Below are positions 1-8,264 of a stretch of 64,000 bases of DNA, piece after piece. Position numbers and translations under genes: made by a program. The notes below the pieces were generated by a model, which was not told the DNA's origin, did not search any database, and saw nothing but the letters and a program-made list of their open reading frames with translations. The DNA is from Streptomyces sp. CBMA152. GTDB lineage: Bacteria; Actinomycetota; Actinomycetes; Streptomycetales; Streptomycetaceae. Location: positions 124,001-188,000 of the forward strand of contig NZ_MECJ01000009.1 in the NCBI RefSeq assembly GCF_014596475.1, given 5' to 3'. Position 1 is the first letter of the stretch. The number at the start of each line of letters is the position of its first letter.

Positions 1-626
1 CACCCTCGAAGGTGCGGGCCCCACTCCCGAACGTGCAGACCTCATCTCCGGAACCGCAGGCCACACCCCAGAACGTACAGGCCACGCTCCCGACGGTGCA
101 GTCCGCCGTCGCGGCGCGGGGTCCCGCACGCTCGGCGGCGGACTCCGCACGCTCCTCCGGCCCGGACACCGCTCCCCGGGCGCGCGCGCCGCACCGTACC
201 CCGGTCGTCCGTCCCGCACCGCCCGTCTCGCCCTCCGCGACCGCACCGGTGCAGCGCCTGCCGATCTCCATGGCACCGCCGACGACGGTCCCCCCGCCCC
301 CGGACGCGGCGGCCCCCAGCCCGCGCGCCGGCACCCAGCCGCCGCTCAAGGCCGCCACTCGCACCACGGCGGCGTCGGCGCCGATCCAACGCGCCCCCGA
401 GGACAGCAAACCCACCGACGCTCCGACACCACGCTCGCGCATACCCGTGCCGGTCAAGAAGACCTCGTCGTCCGCCGAGCAGAGCACGGTACCCCCGCAG
501 CACGGCGACGGGATCGACGTGGAGGATCTCGCCCGCCGGCTCATCGATCCGGTGGCCAGGTTGCTACGTGCCGATCTGCGCCGCGGACGGGAACGAGCCG
601 GACGCCTGCACGACGGACGCCGCTGA
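1..626 (+). CDS. Contractile injection system accessory protein, Pro/Ala-rich, 5'-partial
   Basis: The reading frame is already open at the left edge, so the true start lies outside the window; the GTG at 12 is probably internal. The visible ~200 residues are a low-complexity Pro/Ala/Thr/Ser stretch with recurrent short VQ-containing units near the start (NVQ, NVQ, TVQ). It ends in a charged, Leu/Arg-rich helical tail (DVEDLARRLIDPVARLL..RADLRRGRERAG). This layout, a long disordered region followed by a short amphipathic C-terminus, occurs in proteins encoded just before the tube gene in actinobacterial extracellular CIS loci; that link is inference from position. It ends 19 bp before the tube gene, and a GAGGAGAGG ribosome site for that gene overlaps its stop region. 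Biochemical function is unknown. Confidence 0.55.
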   Translation, partial: PSKVRAPLPNVQTSSPEPQATPQNVQATLPTVQSAVAARGPARSAADSARSSGPDTAPRARAPHRTPVVRPAPPVSPSATAPVQRLPISMAPPTTVPPPPDAAAPSPRAGTQPPLKAATRTTAASAPIQRAPEDSKPTDAPTPRSRIPVPVKKTSSSAEQSTVPPQHGDGIDVEDLARRLIDPVARLLRADLRRGRERAGRLHDGRR

Positions 627-645
627 GGAGAGGAACCCCCACCCC

Positions 646-1071
646 ATGACCGACAACATCTTCGCGACGACCCCGTTCTTCAAGCTCGCGATCGGCGGCA
701 ACGACCTGGGCACCTTCCAGACCTGCTCGGGGCTCGGTGCCGAGGTCGAGATCGAGACGTACGCCGAGGGCGGCAACAACAGCTTCGACTGGCAACTGCC
801 GGGCCGTGTCACCTGGTCGAACATCACGCTGACCCGCCCCGTCACCCGGGAGACGGCCAAGATCGCGCGCTGGTTCGACCAGATCGTCCAGCACGTCGAG
901 CCCAAGGACGGGGAGATCGTCGCGCTCAAACCGGATCTGACCCCCATCATCAGCTGGCAGGTCCACGGCATCGTGCCGGTCCGCTGGCAGGGCCCGTCCT
1001 TCGATCCCGGCAGCTCGGAGGCCGCCGTCGAGACCTTGGAGATCGCACACGAGGGACTGAAGGTCTTCTGA
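646..1071 (+). CDS. CIS inner tube protein (phage tail tube, gp19-like)
   Basis: A 141-residue protein of the conserved phage tail tube family (T4 gp19/Afp1-Afp5 type). Hexamers of this fold stack into the inner tube that the contracting sheath pushes into the target. Visible signatures are the N-terminal FFKLAIGG..LGTFQTCSGLGAEVEIETYAEGG block, the central WQLPGRVTWSNITLTRPVT and a C-terminal WQ.PSFDPGSSEAAVETLEIAHEGL block; all are typical, and the length is normal. The ATG at 646 is chosen because it follows GAGGAGAGG and begins the family-typical N-terminus; the longer frame from 568 would add unrelated residues. It sits directly before the LysM hub gene, the order expected in CIS loci. 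Confidence 0.93.
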   Translation: MTDNIFATTPFFKLAIGGNDLGTFQTCSGLGAEVEIETYAEGGNNSFDWQLPGRVTWSNITLTRPVTRETAKIARWFDQIVQHVEPKDGEIVALKPDLTPIISWQVHGIVPVRWQGPSFDPGSSEAAVETLEIAHEGLKVF

Positions 1072-1143
1072 CGCACCCTCAATCAGTCACGACAGCGCTG
1101 ACGCTCGTCCTCGTCATGACCGCCACCGGAAGGAGGAATCGGT

Positions 1144-1866
1144 ATGTCCCCCGCAACCGGCACGAGCCGAGCCCGTGCCAAGCTCACCATCATGGAGCCG
1201 CCCGCGAGGGTCGGCGCGAAGCCCGGCGGCGTGCTTGAGCTGATCGAGCTGCAGTTCAATCCGTCGTCCCTGTCGCTGAGCAAGAACACCGAGTGGCGGC
1301 GCACGCCCTCCCGGATGGCGGGACAGTCCGCGCTGCCCGAGTTCGTCGGCAGCGGGCCGCGTTCGCTGAGCCTGGAAGTGTTCCTGGACGGAACGGCGAA
1401 GCACGACAACTCGGTGGAGCAGGCCGTGGAAAAGCTGATGAAGGCGTGCGTGCCCACACGGAGCAGCCTCGCACGGAAGAAGCCCGCGAGCCCGTGGGTG
1501 CGTTTCAACTGGGGTTCCACCAAGACAACGGCGTTCAACGGCGTGATGTCCCAACTCTCCGTGACCTACACGCTGTTCGACGTCGACGGCAAGCCCCTGC
1601 GCGCGAAGTGCAGCCTCACCATCGAGGAGGCCAGCGTCGACCCGGCGGGCCAGAACCCCACCTCGGGTGCGCTTGAGGCGCGCAGCACCCATCGGGTCGT
1701 GGCGGGAGACAGCCTGCCGCTGCTCGCCTGGCGCGAGTACGGGGACGCCACCGCATGGCGGGTGATCGCGGAGGCCAACGGCATCGACGATCCCATGGTG
1801 CTCGCGCCCGGCACGGAACTGCTCGTGCCGGGCGCGCAGCGTGCCGTACAGGAGGAGACAGGATGA
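1144..1866 (+). CDS. CIS baseplate hub protein with C-terminal LysM domain (Afp7/gp53-like)
   Basis: A 240-residue protein with two parts. Residues about 10-170 resemble the CIS hub adaptor family (QFNPSSLSLSKNTEWRR..., SGPRSLSLEVFLDG, KPASPWVRFNWGS). Residues about 182-235 form a LysM fold (HRVVAGDSLPLLAWREYGD, WRVIAEANGIDDP, LAPGTELLVP). In this family the LysM part is structural, joining tube to spike, and need not bind peptidoglycan. The ATG at 1144 follows an AGGAGGAAT ribosome site. Its stop overlaps the start of the spike gene by 4 bp (ATGA), implying coupled translation of tube-end components. Confidence 0.9.
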   Translation: MSPATGTSRARAKLTIMEPPARVGAKPGGVLELIELQFNPSSLSLSKNTEWRRTPSRMAGQSALPEFVGSGPRSLSLEVFLDGTAKHDNSVEQAVEKLMKACVPTRSSLARKKPASPWVRFNWGSTKTTAFNGVMSQLSVTYTLFDVDGKPLRAKCSLTIEEASVDPAGQNPTSGALEARSTHRVVAGDSLPLLAWREYGDATAWRVIAEANGIDDPMVLAPGTELLVPGAQRAVQEETG

Positions 1867-3692
1867 CCACGCCCGAGGCCCAGGGCGGCCGGTCCTTCGC
1901 CGCCGACCCGATCGTGGAGGCTCCCGCGGAGCTGCCAGCCGAGTGGATCACGCAGTTGGTGAGTTGCGTGGTCGACGAGAACGTCGCGCTGCCCGACACC
2001 GCGGTCCTCACCTACCGCGACCCGGACCACGAGCTCCTCACCGCGACCGGCATCACCATCGGCACCGAGTTGCGCATCTCGGTCGTCACCGTCCAAGGGC
2101 AGGCGCGGGAGCTGCTGTTCACCGGGGAGGTGACCGCCCTCGAACTGGACAGCGACACGACCGGGTCGTTCACCGTGGTGCGCGCGTACTCGAAGGCGCA
2201 CCGGCTGCAGCGCGGCCGCAAGGTGGTGGCCTACCGCAACATGACGGCCGCCGCCATCGTGCGCAAGGTCGCGGCCGGGGCCGGGCTCGCCTGCGGGCGC
2301 GTCGAAGCCGCCCCGATCACCTACCGGCAGCTGTCCCAGGCCAATGTCTCGGACTGGGACTTCCTGCAGTTCCTGGCCGGTGAGAGCGGCGCACAGGTGC
2401 GCGTCGACGACAAGGGGCTGCTCCAGTTCGTGAAGCCGAAGCCCGCCGCGTCCGCGCCCGCCCCCTCCACGCCGGCCACGCAGGACCCGATGGTCCTTGA
2501 GTACGCGCGCAACCTCCTGGTCCTGCGCGCGGTCCTCACCAGCGCCGACGGGGCGGGGAGCGTGGAGGTGCGGGGCTGGGACGTCAACACCAAGACCCCG
2601 CTGGTGACCCGGCAGCCGTCCGTACGCAGCCAGCGGGTGACGCCGGGAATGCGGCCGTCGACGGTCAGCAGCGCGTTCGGCGGCTCGTCCCAGTTGACCG
2701 TCACCGACATGCCCTACCGCACACAGGCGGAGACCGAATCGGTGGCCGACGCCGTCGCGGCATCGGTGAGTTCGGGCTTCGCGGAGCTGGAGGCGGTCGT
2801 CGAAGGGAACCCCCGGCTGCGAGCCGGGCTGCCCGTGACGCTCGGCAACGTCGGCCCCGCGTTCAGCGGCCGCTACACGGCGACCGCCGCGCACCACGTC
2901 CTGGAACCCCATGGCGGCTACCGGACGACGCTCCTGGTCAGCACCACGCCCGACCGCTCCCTCGCGGGCCTGGCCACCTGCTCCGACGCGCCCTCCAGGG
3001 GGCCGCGCATGCCGGGCCTCGCGATCGGCGTGGTGTCCAACATCCGCGAGCCGGGAGGGGGCGGGCGCGGCTGGGTGCGGCTCAAGTTCCCCTGGCTCGA
3101 CGAGGACTACGAGACGGACTGGGTGCGCACGGTGCAGTGGGGCGGCCAGGGCGGTGGCGGCGTGTTCAGTCCCGAGGTGAACGACGAGGTGCTGGTCGGC
3201 TTCGAGCAGGGGATCCTCGACAGCCCATACGTCATCGGCGGCCTGTACAACGGCGTCGACAAACCCTCGCCGCACCGGGGGCCCCTCGTGGACAAGTCGC
3301 GCGGCACGGTCAACCGGCGGTCCCTGGCGTCCCGTTCGGGCAACCGCGTCGAGCTGCTCGACGCCCCGGGCCGGGGACCGTCCGGAGTGCGGCTCTCCAG
3401 CGGCGACGACCGGCTCGAAGTCCGGCTCGACGAGCGCCGCAACCGCGTCTCCATGACCCTGTACGACGCGAGCGGCTCGCGTCCGATGAGCTCGGTGACC
3501 CTGTCCCCCTCCGGAATCACCCTGGACGCGGGCACGGGCAAGGTGACCGTGAAGGGCGCCTCGGTGGACATCAGGGGCACGACCGAGGCCACGGTGGACG
3601 CCGCCTCGGTGAACATCAACGGCAAGACCGCGGTCAACGTGGACGGCGGGCTGTTAGCCGTTCTCAAGGCAGCCCTCATTCGCATCAACTGA
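1863..3692 (+). CDS. CIS spike protein, VgrG/gp27-gp5-like (Afp8-like)
   Basis: A 609-residue spike protein. Residues ~30-370 form the gp27-like hub ring portion (DNVALPDTAVLTYRDPD style start, SDWDFLQFLAGESG). Residues ~385-466 form the gp5 OB-fold (GVVSNIREPGGGGRGWVRLKFPW, TDWVRTVQWG, PEVNDEVLVGFEQG, PYVIGGLYNG). Residues ~545-609 form a short repetitive beta-helix needle (LDAGTGKVTVKGASVDIRG, then TVDAASVNINGKTAVNVDGG). No effector domain is fused to the end, so cargo is probably loaded elsewhere. Length is normal for eCIS VgrG homologues. The ATG at 1863 overlaps the preceding stop by 4 bp; the next gene, a PAAR tip, begins 78 bp downstream. Confidence 0.93.
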   Translation: MTTPEAQGGRSFAADPIVEAPAELPAEWITQLVSCVVDENVALPDTAVLTYRDPDHELLTATGITIGTELRISVVTVQGQARELLFTGEVTALELDSDTTGSFTVVRAYSKAHRLQRGRKVVAYRNMTAAAIVRKVAAGAGLACGRVEAAPITYRQLSQANVSDWDFLQFLAGESGAQVRVDDKGLLQFVKPKPAASAPAPSTPATQDPMVLEYARNLLVLRAVLTSADGAGSVEVRGWDVNTKTPLVTRQPSVRSQRVTPGMRPSTVSSAFGGSSQLTVTDMPYRTQAETESVADAVAASVSSGFAELEAVVEGNPRLRAGLPVTLGNVGPAFSGRYTATAAHHVLEPHGGYRTTLLVSTTPDRSLAGLATCSDAPSRGPRMPGLAIGVVSNIREPGGGGRGWVRLKFPWLDEDYETDWVRTVQWGGQGGGGVFSPEVNDEVLVGFEQGILDSPYVIGGLYNGVDKPSPHRGPLVDKSRGTVNRRSLASRSGNRVELLDAPGRGPSGVRLSSGDDRLEVRLDERRNRVSMTLYDASGSRPMSSVTLSPSGITLDAGTGKVTVKGASVDIRGTTEATVDAASVNINGKTAVNVDGGLLAVLKAALIRIN

Positions 3693-3770
3693 CCTCCTCA
3701 CACCATTTGTTGATTGACCATCAGATCACTGTCCCGAACGACTCATCGGCACCGGCAAGGAGAGAAGACC

Positions 3771-4082
3771 ATGCCCCCCGCGGCCCGCACGGGCGACGCC
3801 ACCGACCACGGCGGCATCATCGCCACCCCGCCCCCCGGAGCGATCACGGTCGCCACCGTGCTCATCGGGGGCCGTCCCGCCGCCGTCGTCGGCAGCCTCC
3901 ACGAGTGCGTGCCCCACGTGGAGCTGGGCCCGGCGAACCTGGTCCTGCCCAGTCCGGCCGGGCTTCTGACCGGCGAAGTGCTCATCGGCGGACTGCCCGC
4001 CGCGCGGATGCGGGACCGGACGACCTGCGGGGCACAGATCGTGAGCGGCGCGTTCGACGTCCTCATCGGGGGGCCGATGTGA
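3771..4082 (+). CDS. PAAR-like spike tip protein
   Basis: A 103-residue PAAR-family protein that caps the VgrG-like spike with a sharp conical tip. The repeating motif of the family is visible as ATPPPGAITVATVLIGGRPAAVVGS, LLTGEVLIGGLPAARMRDRTTCG and FDVLIGG, with zinc-type His/Cys residues (H at 16 and 45, C at 47 and 86). The start at 3771 follows AAGGAGAG. It lies immediately after the spike gene, as in other CIS and T6SS loci, and its stop overlaps the gp25-like start by 4 bp. There is no C-terminal extension that would suggest a toxin payload. Confidence 0.9.
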   Translation: MPPAARTGDATDHGGIIATPPPGAITVATVLIGGRPAAVVGSLHECVPHVELGPANLVLPSPAGLLTGEVLIGGLPAARMRDRTTCGAQIVSGAFDVLIGGPM

Positions 4083-4513
4083 GCGAGCGGTTCATCGGGC
4101 GCGGCTGGGGCTTCCCCCTGCGCGTGGGCGCCACCGGCGGCATCGGCATGGTCGAACGGGACCGGGAGATCGAGGAAGCCATCCGGCTCGTGCTCGGCAC
4201 CGCACCGGGAGAGCGGCCGATGCGGCCCGAGTTCGGGTGCGGCATCCACGACTACGTCTTCGCCCCGGGCGACGGCGCCACCGCCGGGCTCATCGCCCAG
4301 GAGGTCCGCGTGGCCCTGGAGCGCTGGGAGCCGCGTATCGAGGTGAACGACGTGGCCATCGCGTTCGACGCGGTGGACGACGGCGTTCTCTACATCGACG
4401 TGCGGTACACGGTGCGCTCCACCAACAACCGCCGCAACCTCGTCTTCCCCTTCTACACGATCCCGTCCCAGGAGGGCACCGGGGACGTCGCCGCGGAAAG
4501 GGAGGCGAGCTGA
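4079..4513 (+). CDS. Baseplate protein, gpW/gp25 family (Afp9-like)
   Basis: A 144-residue homologue of T4 gp25, the small baseplate wedge protein that primes sheath assembly. Diagnostic features are the N-terminal GRGWGFPLRVG, VERDREIEEAIRLVLGTAPGERPMRPEFGCGIHDYVFAP (the EIEEAI...LVLGT.PGER.M.P.FG core) and the C-terminal beta strand YIDVRYTVRSTNNRRNLVFPFY. The GTG at 4079 forms a GTGA overlap with the PAAR stop, the most economical start; upstream residues in the frame are shadow sequence. Its TGA shares one base with the ATG of the baseplate J gene. Confidence 0.93.
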   Translation: MSERFIGRGWGFPLRVGATGGIGMVERDREIEEAIRLVLGTAPGERPMRPEFGCGIHDYVFAPGDGATAGLIAQEVRVALERWEPRIEVNDVAIAFDAVDDGVLYIDVRYTVRSTNNRRNLVFPFYTIPSQEGTGDVAAEREAS

Positions 4514-6477
4514 TGGCCCTGCCCTCGCCGAATCTGGACGACCGCCGCTTCCAGCAGCTGGTCGACGAGGCCAAACGGTACGTACAACAGCGCGCGCCCG
4601 AATGGACCGACCACAACGTCTCGGACCCGGGCGTGACGCTCATCGAGACGTTCGCCTACATGGTCGACCAGCTCCTCTACCGCCTCAACCGGGTGCCGGA
4701 GAAGAACTATTCGGCATTCCTCGACCTCCTGGGCATCCGGCTGTTCCCGCCGGCGGCGGCCACCGCCGAGGTCGACTTCTGGCTGTCGGCGCCGCAGCCC
4801 GAGACGGTGACGCTGCGCGCCGGCACCGAGGTCGCGACGGCGCGCGGCGAGAGCGGGGATCCGGTGGTGTTCGCCACCACCGAGGAACTCCCCGTCATTC
4901 CGAGCGAGTTGATCCGTCTGGTGACGATGCCGGTCGGCGGGGAGCAGACGGACCGCACCACGGCGCTCGCCGAGGGCCGCGACATCCGCTGCTTCCAGGC
5001 CGCCCCCGCGCCCGGCGACGCGATGCTGTTCGGGCTGCCCATGGCCGTACCCCGGTGCATCGTCTCCGTGCACCTCGACAGCCGCGTCGAGGGTGTCGGC
5101 GTGGACCCGCGTCAGCCGCCGCTGCTGTGGGAGGCGTGGGACGGCGCGCGCTGGCTGCCCTGTGAGACCGGCTCGGACACGACCGGCGGACTCAACCGGC
5201 CGGGCGAGGTCATCCTGTACGTCCCGGCGGGGCACACCGCGTCGGTGGTCGCGGGCACCCGCGGCGGCTGGCTGCGCTGCCGGGTCACAGAAGCCGAGCC
5301 CGGGCAGCCGTTCTACTCGGAGTCGCCGACGGTCCGCGAGGCCGAGGTGTTCACCGTCGGCGGCACAGCTCCCGTGGAGCACGCGGAGACCGTCGGCGAG
5401 GCGTCCCTGGGGATGTCCGAGGGGGTCGCGGGCCAGCGGTTCTCCGTGGCCCGGCCACCGATCCTGCTCGACGGGGAACCGCCCGTCGTCGAGGTGTCCT
5501 CGCAGCAGGGCTGGCGGAGGTGGCGGGCCGTCGAGCACTTCGGCGACTCCTCGCCGACCGACCATCACGTGGTGATCGACGCGACCTCGGGTACGTTCAC
5601 GTTTCCGCCCGCCGTACGCGAGCCCGACGGATCGCTGCGCATGTATGGCGCCGTTCCCGAGAAGGGCGCGCACGTGCGGGTGCTCCGCTACCGGACGGGC
5701 GGTGGCGCGGGCGGGAACGTCGCGCGTGGCGCGATCTCCGTGCTGCGCAGCTCCGTTCCGTACATCGCCCGGGTGGAGAACCGGGAGGCGGCACGCGGCG
5801 GCGTCGACGGGGAGAGTGTCGAGAACGCGAAGCTGCGGGCGCCGAACGCGCTGCGCATGCAGGAGCGGGCCGTCACCGCAGAGGACTACGAGATCGTGGC
5901 CCGACAGGCCGCGCCGTCCGTGCGCCGGGTGCGCTGCGTGCCCGCCACCGCTGCCGAGGCCGGGGCGGTGCGGGTCCTCGTGGTGCCCGACGCGGTCGCG
6001 GACGAGGGAGACCGGTTGCGCTTCGAGCAACTGATTCCGTCCGAGCAGGTGTTGAGGGCGATCGCGACGCAGCTGGACGAGCGGCGCCTGATCGGGACGC
6101 GTCTGGTCGTGGAGCCGCCCGCCTACCAGGGCGTCACGGTGGTCGCCCGGCTCTCGGCGCCCGCAGGTCAGACGGACCGGGTGCGCGAGGCAGCGCTGGC
6201 GGCACTGTTCCGTCACCTAGACCCGCTGCGCGGAGGGGCCGACGGGGACGGCTGGCCGTTCGGCAGGCCCGTGCAGTACGGGGAGGTGTTCGGCGTGCTC
6301 CAACGGGTCGTCGGGCGCGGCCTGGTGGAGGAGGTCCGGATGTTCCCCGCCGACCCGATCACCGGACGGCGCGGCGCCCCGGCCGAGCGGATCGACATCG
6401 CGACGCACGCGCTGGTGTTCTCCTACCAGCACCAAGTCGTCGTGACCGAGGCGGAATCGGGCGGTGTCGAGCGATGA
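4513..6477 (+). CDS. Baseplate J-like wedge protein (gp6/Afp11-like)
   Basis: A 654-residue baseplate wedge component of the J/gp6 family, which forms the ring that holds the baseplate and triggers sheath contraction. The N-terminus (LDDRRFQQLVDEAKRYV, then EWTDHNVSDPGVTLIETFAYMVDQLLYRLNRVPEKNY) is highly typical of CIS J proteins. The baseplate_J domain sits in the last third (ENAKLRAPNALRMQERAVTAEDYEIVARQAAPSVRRVRCV). The ATG at 4513 overlaps the previous TGA by one base (TGATG). The 3' end overlaps the tail protein I gene by 4 bp. No frameshift or truncation is visible. Confidence 0.93.
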   Translation: MALPSPNLDDRRFQQLVDEAKRYVQQRAPEWTDHNVSDPGVTLIETFAYMVDQLLYRLNRVPEKNYSAFLDLLGIRLFPPAAATAEVDFWLSAPQPETVTLRAGTEVATARGESGDPVVFATTEELPVIPSELIRLVTMPVGGEQTDRTTALAEGRDIRCFQAAPAPGDAMLFGLPMAVPRCIVSVHLDSRVEGVGVDPRQPPLLWEAWDGARWLPCETGSDTTGGLNRPGEVILYVPAGHTASVVAGTRGGWLRCRVTEAEPGQPFYSESPTVREAEVFTVGGTAPVEHAETVGEASLGMSEGVAGQRFSVARPPILLDGEPPVVEVSSQQGWRRWRAVEHFGDSSPTDHHVVIDATSGTFTFPPAVREPDGSLRMYGAVPEKGAHVRVLRYRTGGGAGGNVARGAISVLRSSVPYIARVENREAARGGVDGESVENAKLRAPNALRMQERAVTAEDYEIVARQAAPSVRRVRCVPATAAEAGAVRVLVVPDAVADEGDRLRFEQLIPSEQVLRAIATQLDERRLIGTRLVVEPPAYQGVTVVARLSAPAGQTDRVREAALAALFRHLDPLRGGADGDGWPFGRPVQYGEVFGVLQRVVGRGLVEEVRMFPADPITGRRGAPAERIDIATHALVFSYQHQVVVTEAESGGVER

Positions 6478-7037
6478 CCAGAGCCGCCATTCCGGGGTTG
6501 CCGAGTCGCCATCCGATCGGTGGTCTGCTGCCCGCACTGTACGCGGACGACGATCTGGCACAGCGGTTCACCGCCGGGCTCGACACCGTCCTCGCCCCCG
6601 TCCTGTCCACGCTCGACAACCTGCCCGCCTACCTCGATCCGCGTCTCGCGCCGTCGGACTTCGTCGAGTGGCTGTCCTCCTGGGTGGGCATCGGCGTCGA
6701 TCCCGAGCAGCCCGAGGAGCTGCGCCGCGACGTCGTCGTCCGCGCCATGGAGCTGCACCGCAGGCGCGGCACCCGGCGCGGGCTCGTCGAACGGCTCCGC
6801 CTGTGCCTCGGCGTGGAAGCGGAGGTCGTGGACGGCGGTGGCGCGACCTGGTCGGCGACCGCGGGCTCGGAGTTGCCCGCCGGGACTGTCGAGGATGTCC
6901 TGGTCCGCGTGCGGCCGGGGCGAACCCGCGCCGTGGACGAGGCCAAGGTGCTCGACATCGTCCGGGCGTCCTGCCCCGTCCACGTCGCCTGCCGGGTCGA
7001 GGTCCTGCCCCCGCTGTCCGCCCACGAAGGGAGTTGA
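6474..7037 (+). CDS. Phage tail protein I-like baseplate protein (Afp12-like)
   Basis: A 187-residue protein of the tail protein I family. It has a GLPSRHPIGGLLPALYADD start, FTAGLDTVLAPVLSTLDNLPAYLDPRLAPSDFVEWLSSWVGIG and AMELHRRRGTRRGLVERLRLCLGV, all hallmarks of CIS wedge partners encoded after the J protein. It probably pairs with the J-like protein in the baseplate wedge. Start at 6474 is a 4-bp ATGA overlap with the upstream gene. The next gene starts 4 bp after its stop, so the whole baseplate block is one transcriptional unit. Confidence 0.88.
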   Translation: MTRAAIPGLPSRHPIGGLLPALYADDDLAQRFTAGLDTVLAPVLSTLDNLPAYLDPRLAPSDFVEWLSSWVGIGVDPEQPEELRRDVVVRAMELHRRRGTRRGLVERLRLCLGVEAEVVDGGGATWSATAGSELPAGTVEDVLVRVRPGRTRAVDEAKVLDIVRASCPVHVACRVEVLPPLSAHEGS

Positions 7038-7041
7038 CGCC

Positions 7042-8250
7042 ATGCGCTCGTGTCCGGCGTGCGGAGCCGCGAACGGGGAGACGGACGACTTCTGCGGCAA
7101 CTGCGGCTCGTACCTGGGATGGTCCCGGCAGAGCGGCGCGCCGGGGCCGGGCGCAACGGGATCGGGGAGCATCGCCGAAGCCGCAGCCACCGCGGCGAAC
7201 TCCCCGGCCACGGGGACCGGCACGGCGGCATCCGCGGGCAACGGCGTGACCGAGCCGGGCCGCGAGCCCGAGAGCGCACAGGCACAGGGCACCAGTCCGC
7301 AAGCCGCTCCGGGGGCGGCGGCTCCATCCGCGGGTCCGTCAGCGTCGGGCCCCGCCACGGCTCCCCCGCACGCCGCTTCTGCCGCCCCCACCAGCCCCGC
7401 CGCACCACCGGCCCCGGCAACACCCGTGCAACCGGCGCCTTCGGTCGCGTCACAGTCGGCCGCCGCCGATCCCGCCCCCATCACCGCCGTCCAGCCCGCG
7501 AAGCCCGTGGCGGGGCGTCCCGTCGTGCGGCCTGCCGAGGTGCACCAGACGGACGGTCCGCCCTGCCCGGTGTGCGGCACGCCGAATCAGCCCGGGCGAA
7601 GGTTCTGCCGCCGCTGCGCCGCTCCACTCCAGGCGGCGGAGCCGGTGGCCCCGCTGCCGTGGTGGCGCACCCGCTGGCCGTTCCGTCGCCGGGTGCGCAG
7701 CGGCTCGGGGCGTCTGTTCCGTACGCTCGTGACGCTGGCCGTCCTGGCGGCCCTCGCCGTCGGGGTCCTCTTCCTGCTGCCCGCCGGGCGCTCCCTGTTC
7801 GAGGACACCCGCGACAAGCTCGGCAAAGCGACGGCTGTCAGCCCGTCCAGGGTCACCGCGAGCGCCGAGATCCCCGGTCACCCGGCGGGAAACGCCACGG
7901 ACGGCCTCAGCAACAAATACTGGGGCGCCCCCTCGGTCGGCGACTCGCTGACGTTCACGTTCCAGGCCCCGTTCCGCCTGGTGGACCTCGTCGTGACCAG
8001 TGGCGCGTCGACGGATCCGCCGGTGTACCGCAGCGAGGCGCGGCCCATCACGGTCGACCTCGTCACGACCACGTCGAAGGGGCTGGTGGCCCACAAGGCG
8101 ATCACGCTCACCGACAAGCCCGGGCCGCAGACCATACCGACCGGCATCAGCGACGTCGTCACGGTGCAACTCGTCGTGCGCTCGGCGGCGGGGACGGGTC
8201 AGGGGCGCCATATCGCCCTGGGGGAGATCGAGTTCTTCAAGAGGAGCTGA
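7042..8250 (+). CDS. Zinc-ribbon, single-TM, discoidin-like membrane protein at the end of the CIS operon
   Basis: A 402-residue mosaic. Residues 4-28 form a zinc ribbon (CPACG...FCGNCG). A long Ala/Pro/Ser/Gly linker follows to ~160, then a second zinc ribbon (CPVCG...FCRRC) near 175-195. A basic stretch (WWRTRWPFRRRVR) precedes one transmembrane helix (~228-250, LVTLAVLAALAVGVLFLL). The exported ~130 residues look like an F5/8-type C (discoidin) beta-sandwich (TASAEIPGHPAGNATDGLSNKYWG, LTFTFQAPFRLVDLVVTSGA, IALGEIEFF). It starts 4 bp after the tail protein I stop and so belongs to the CIS operon. Topology suggests cytoplasmic ribbons touching the particle and an outer sugar-binding-like domain, so it may anchor CIS particles to the membrane. 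Streptomyces CIS loci are reported to encode such an anchor (CisA); equivalence is inference. Confidence 0.82.
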   Translation: MRSCPACGAANGETDDFCGNCGSYLGWSRQSGAPGPGATGSGSIAEAAATAANSPATGTGTAASAGNGVTEPGREPESAQAQGTSPQAAPGAAAPSAGPSASGPATAPPHAASAAPTSPAAPPAPATPVQPAPSVASQSAAADPAPITAVQPAKPVAGRPVVRPAEVHQTDGPPCPVCGTPNQPGRRFCRRCAAPLQAAEPVAPLPWWRTRWPFRRRVRSGSGRLFRTLVTLAVLAALAVGVLFLLPAGRSLFEDTRDKLGKATAVSPSRVTASAEIPGHPAGNATDGLSNKYWGAPSVGDSLTFTFQAPFRLVDLVVTSGASTDPPVYRSEARPITVDLVTTTSKGLVAHKAITLTDKPGPQTIPTGISDVVTVQLVVRSAAGTGQGRHIALGEIEFFKRS

Positions 8251-8264
8251 CGGGACGCCGCGCG

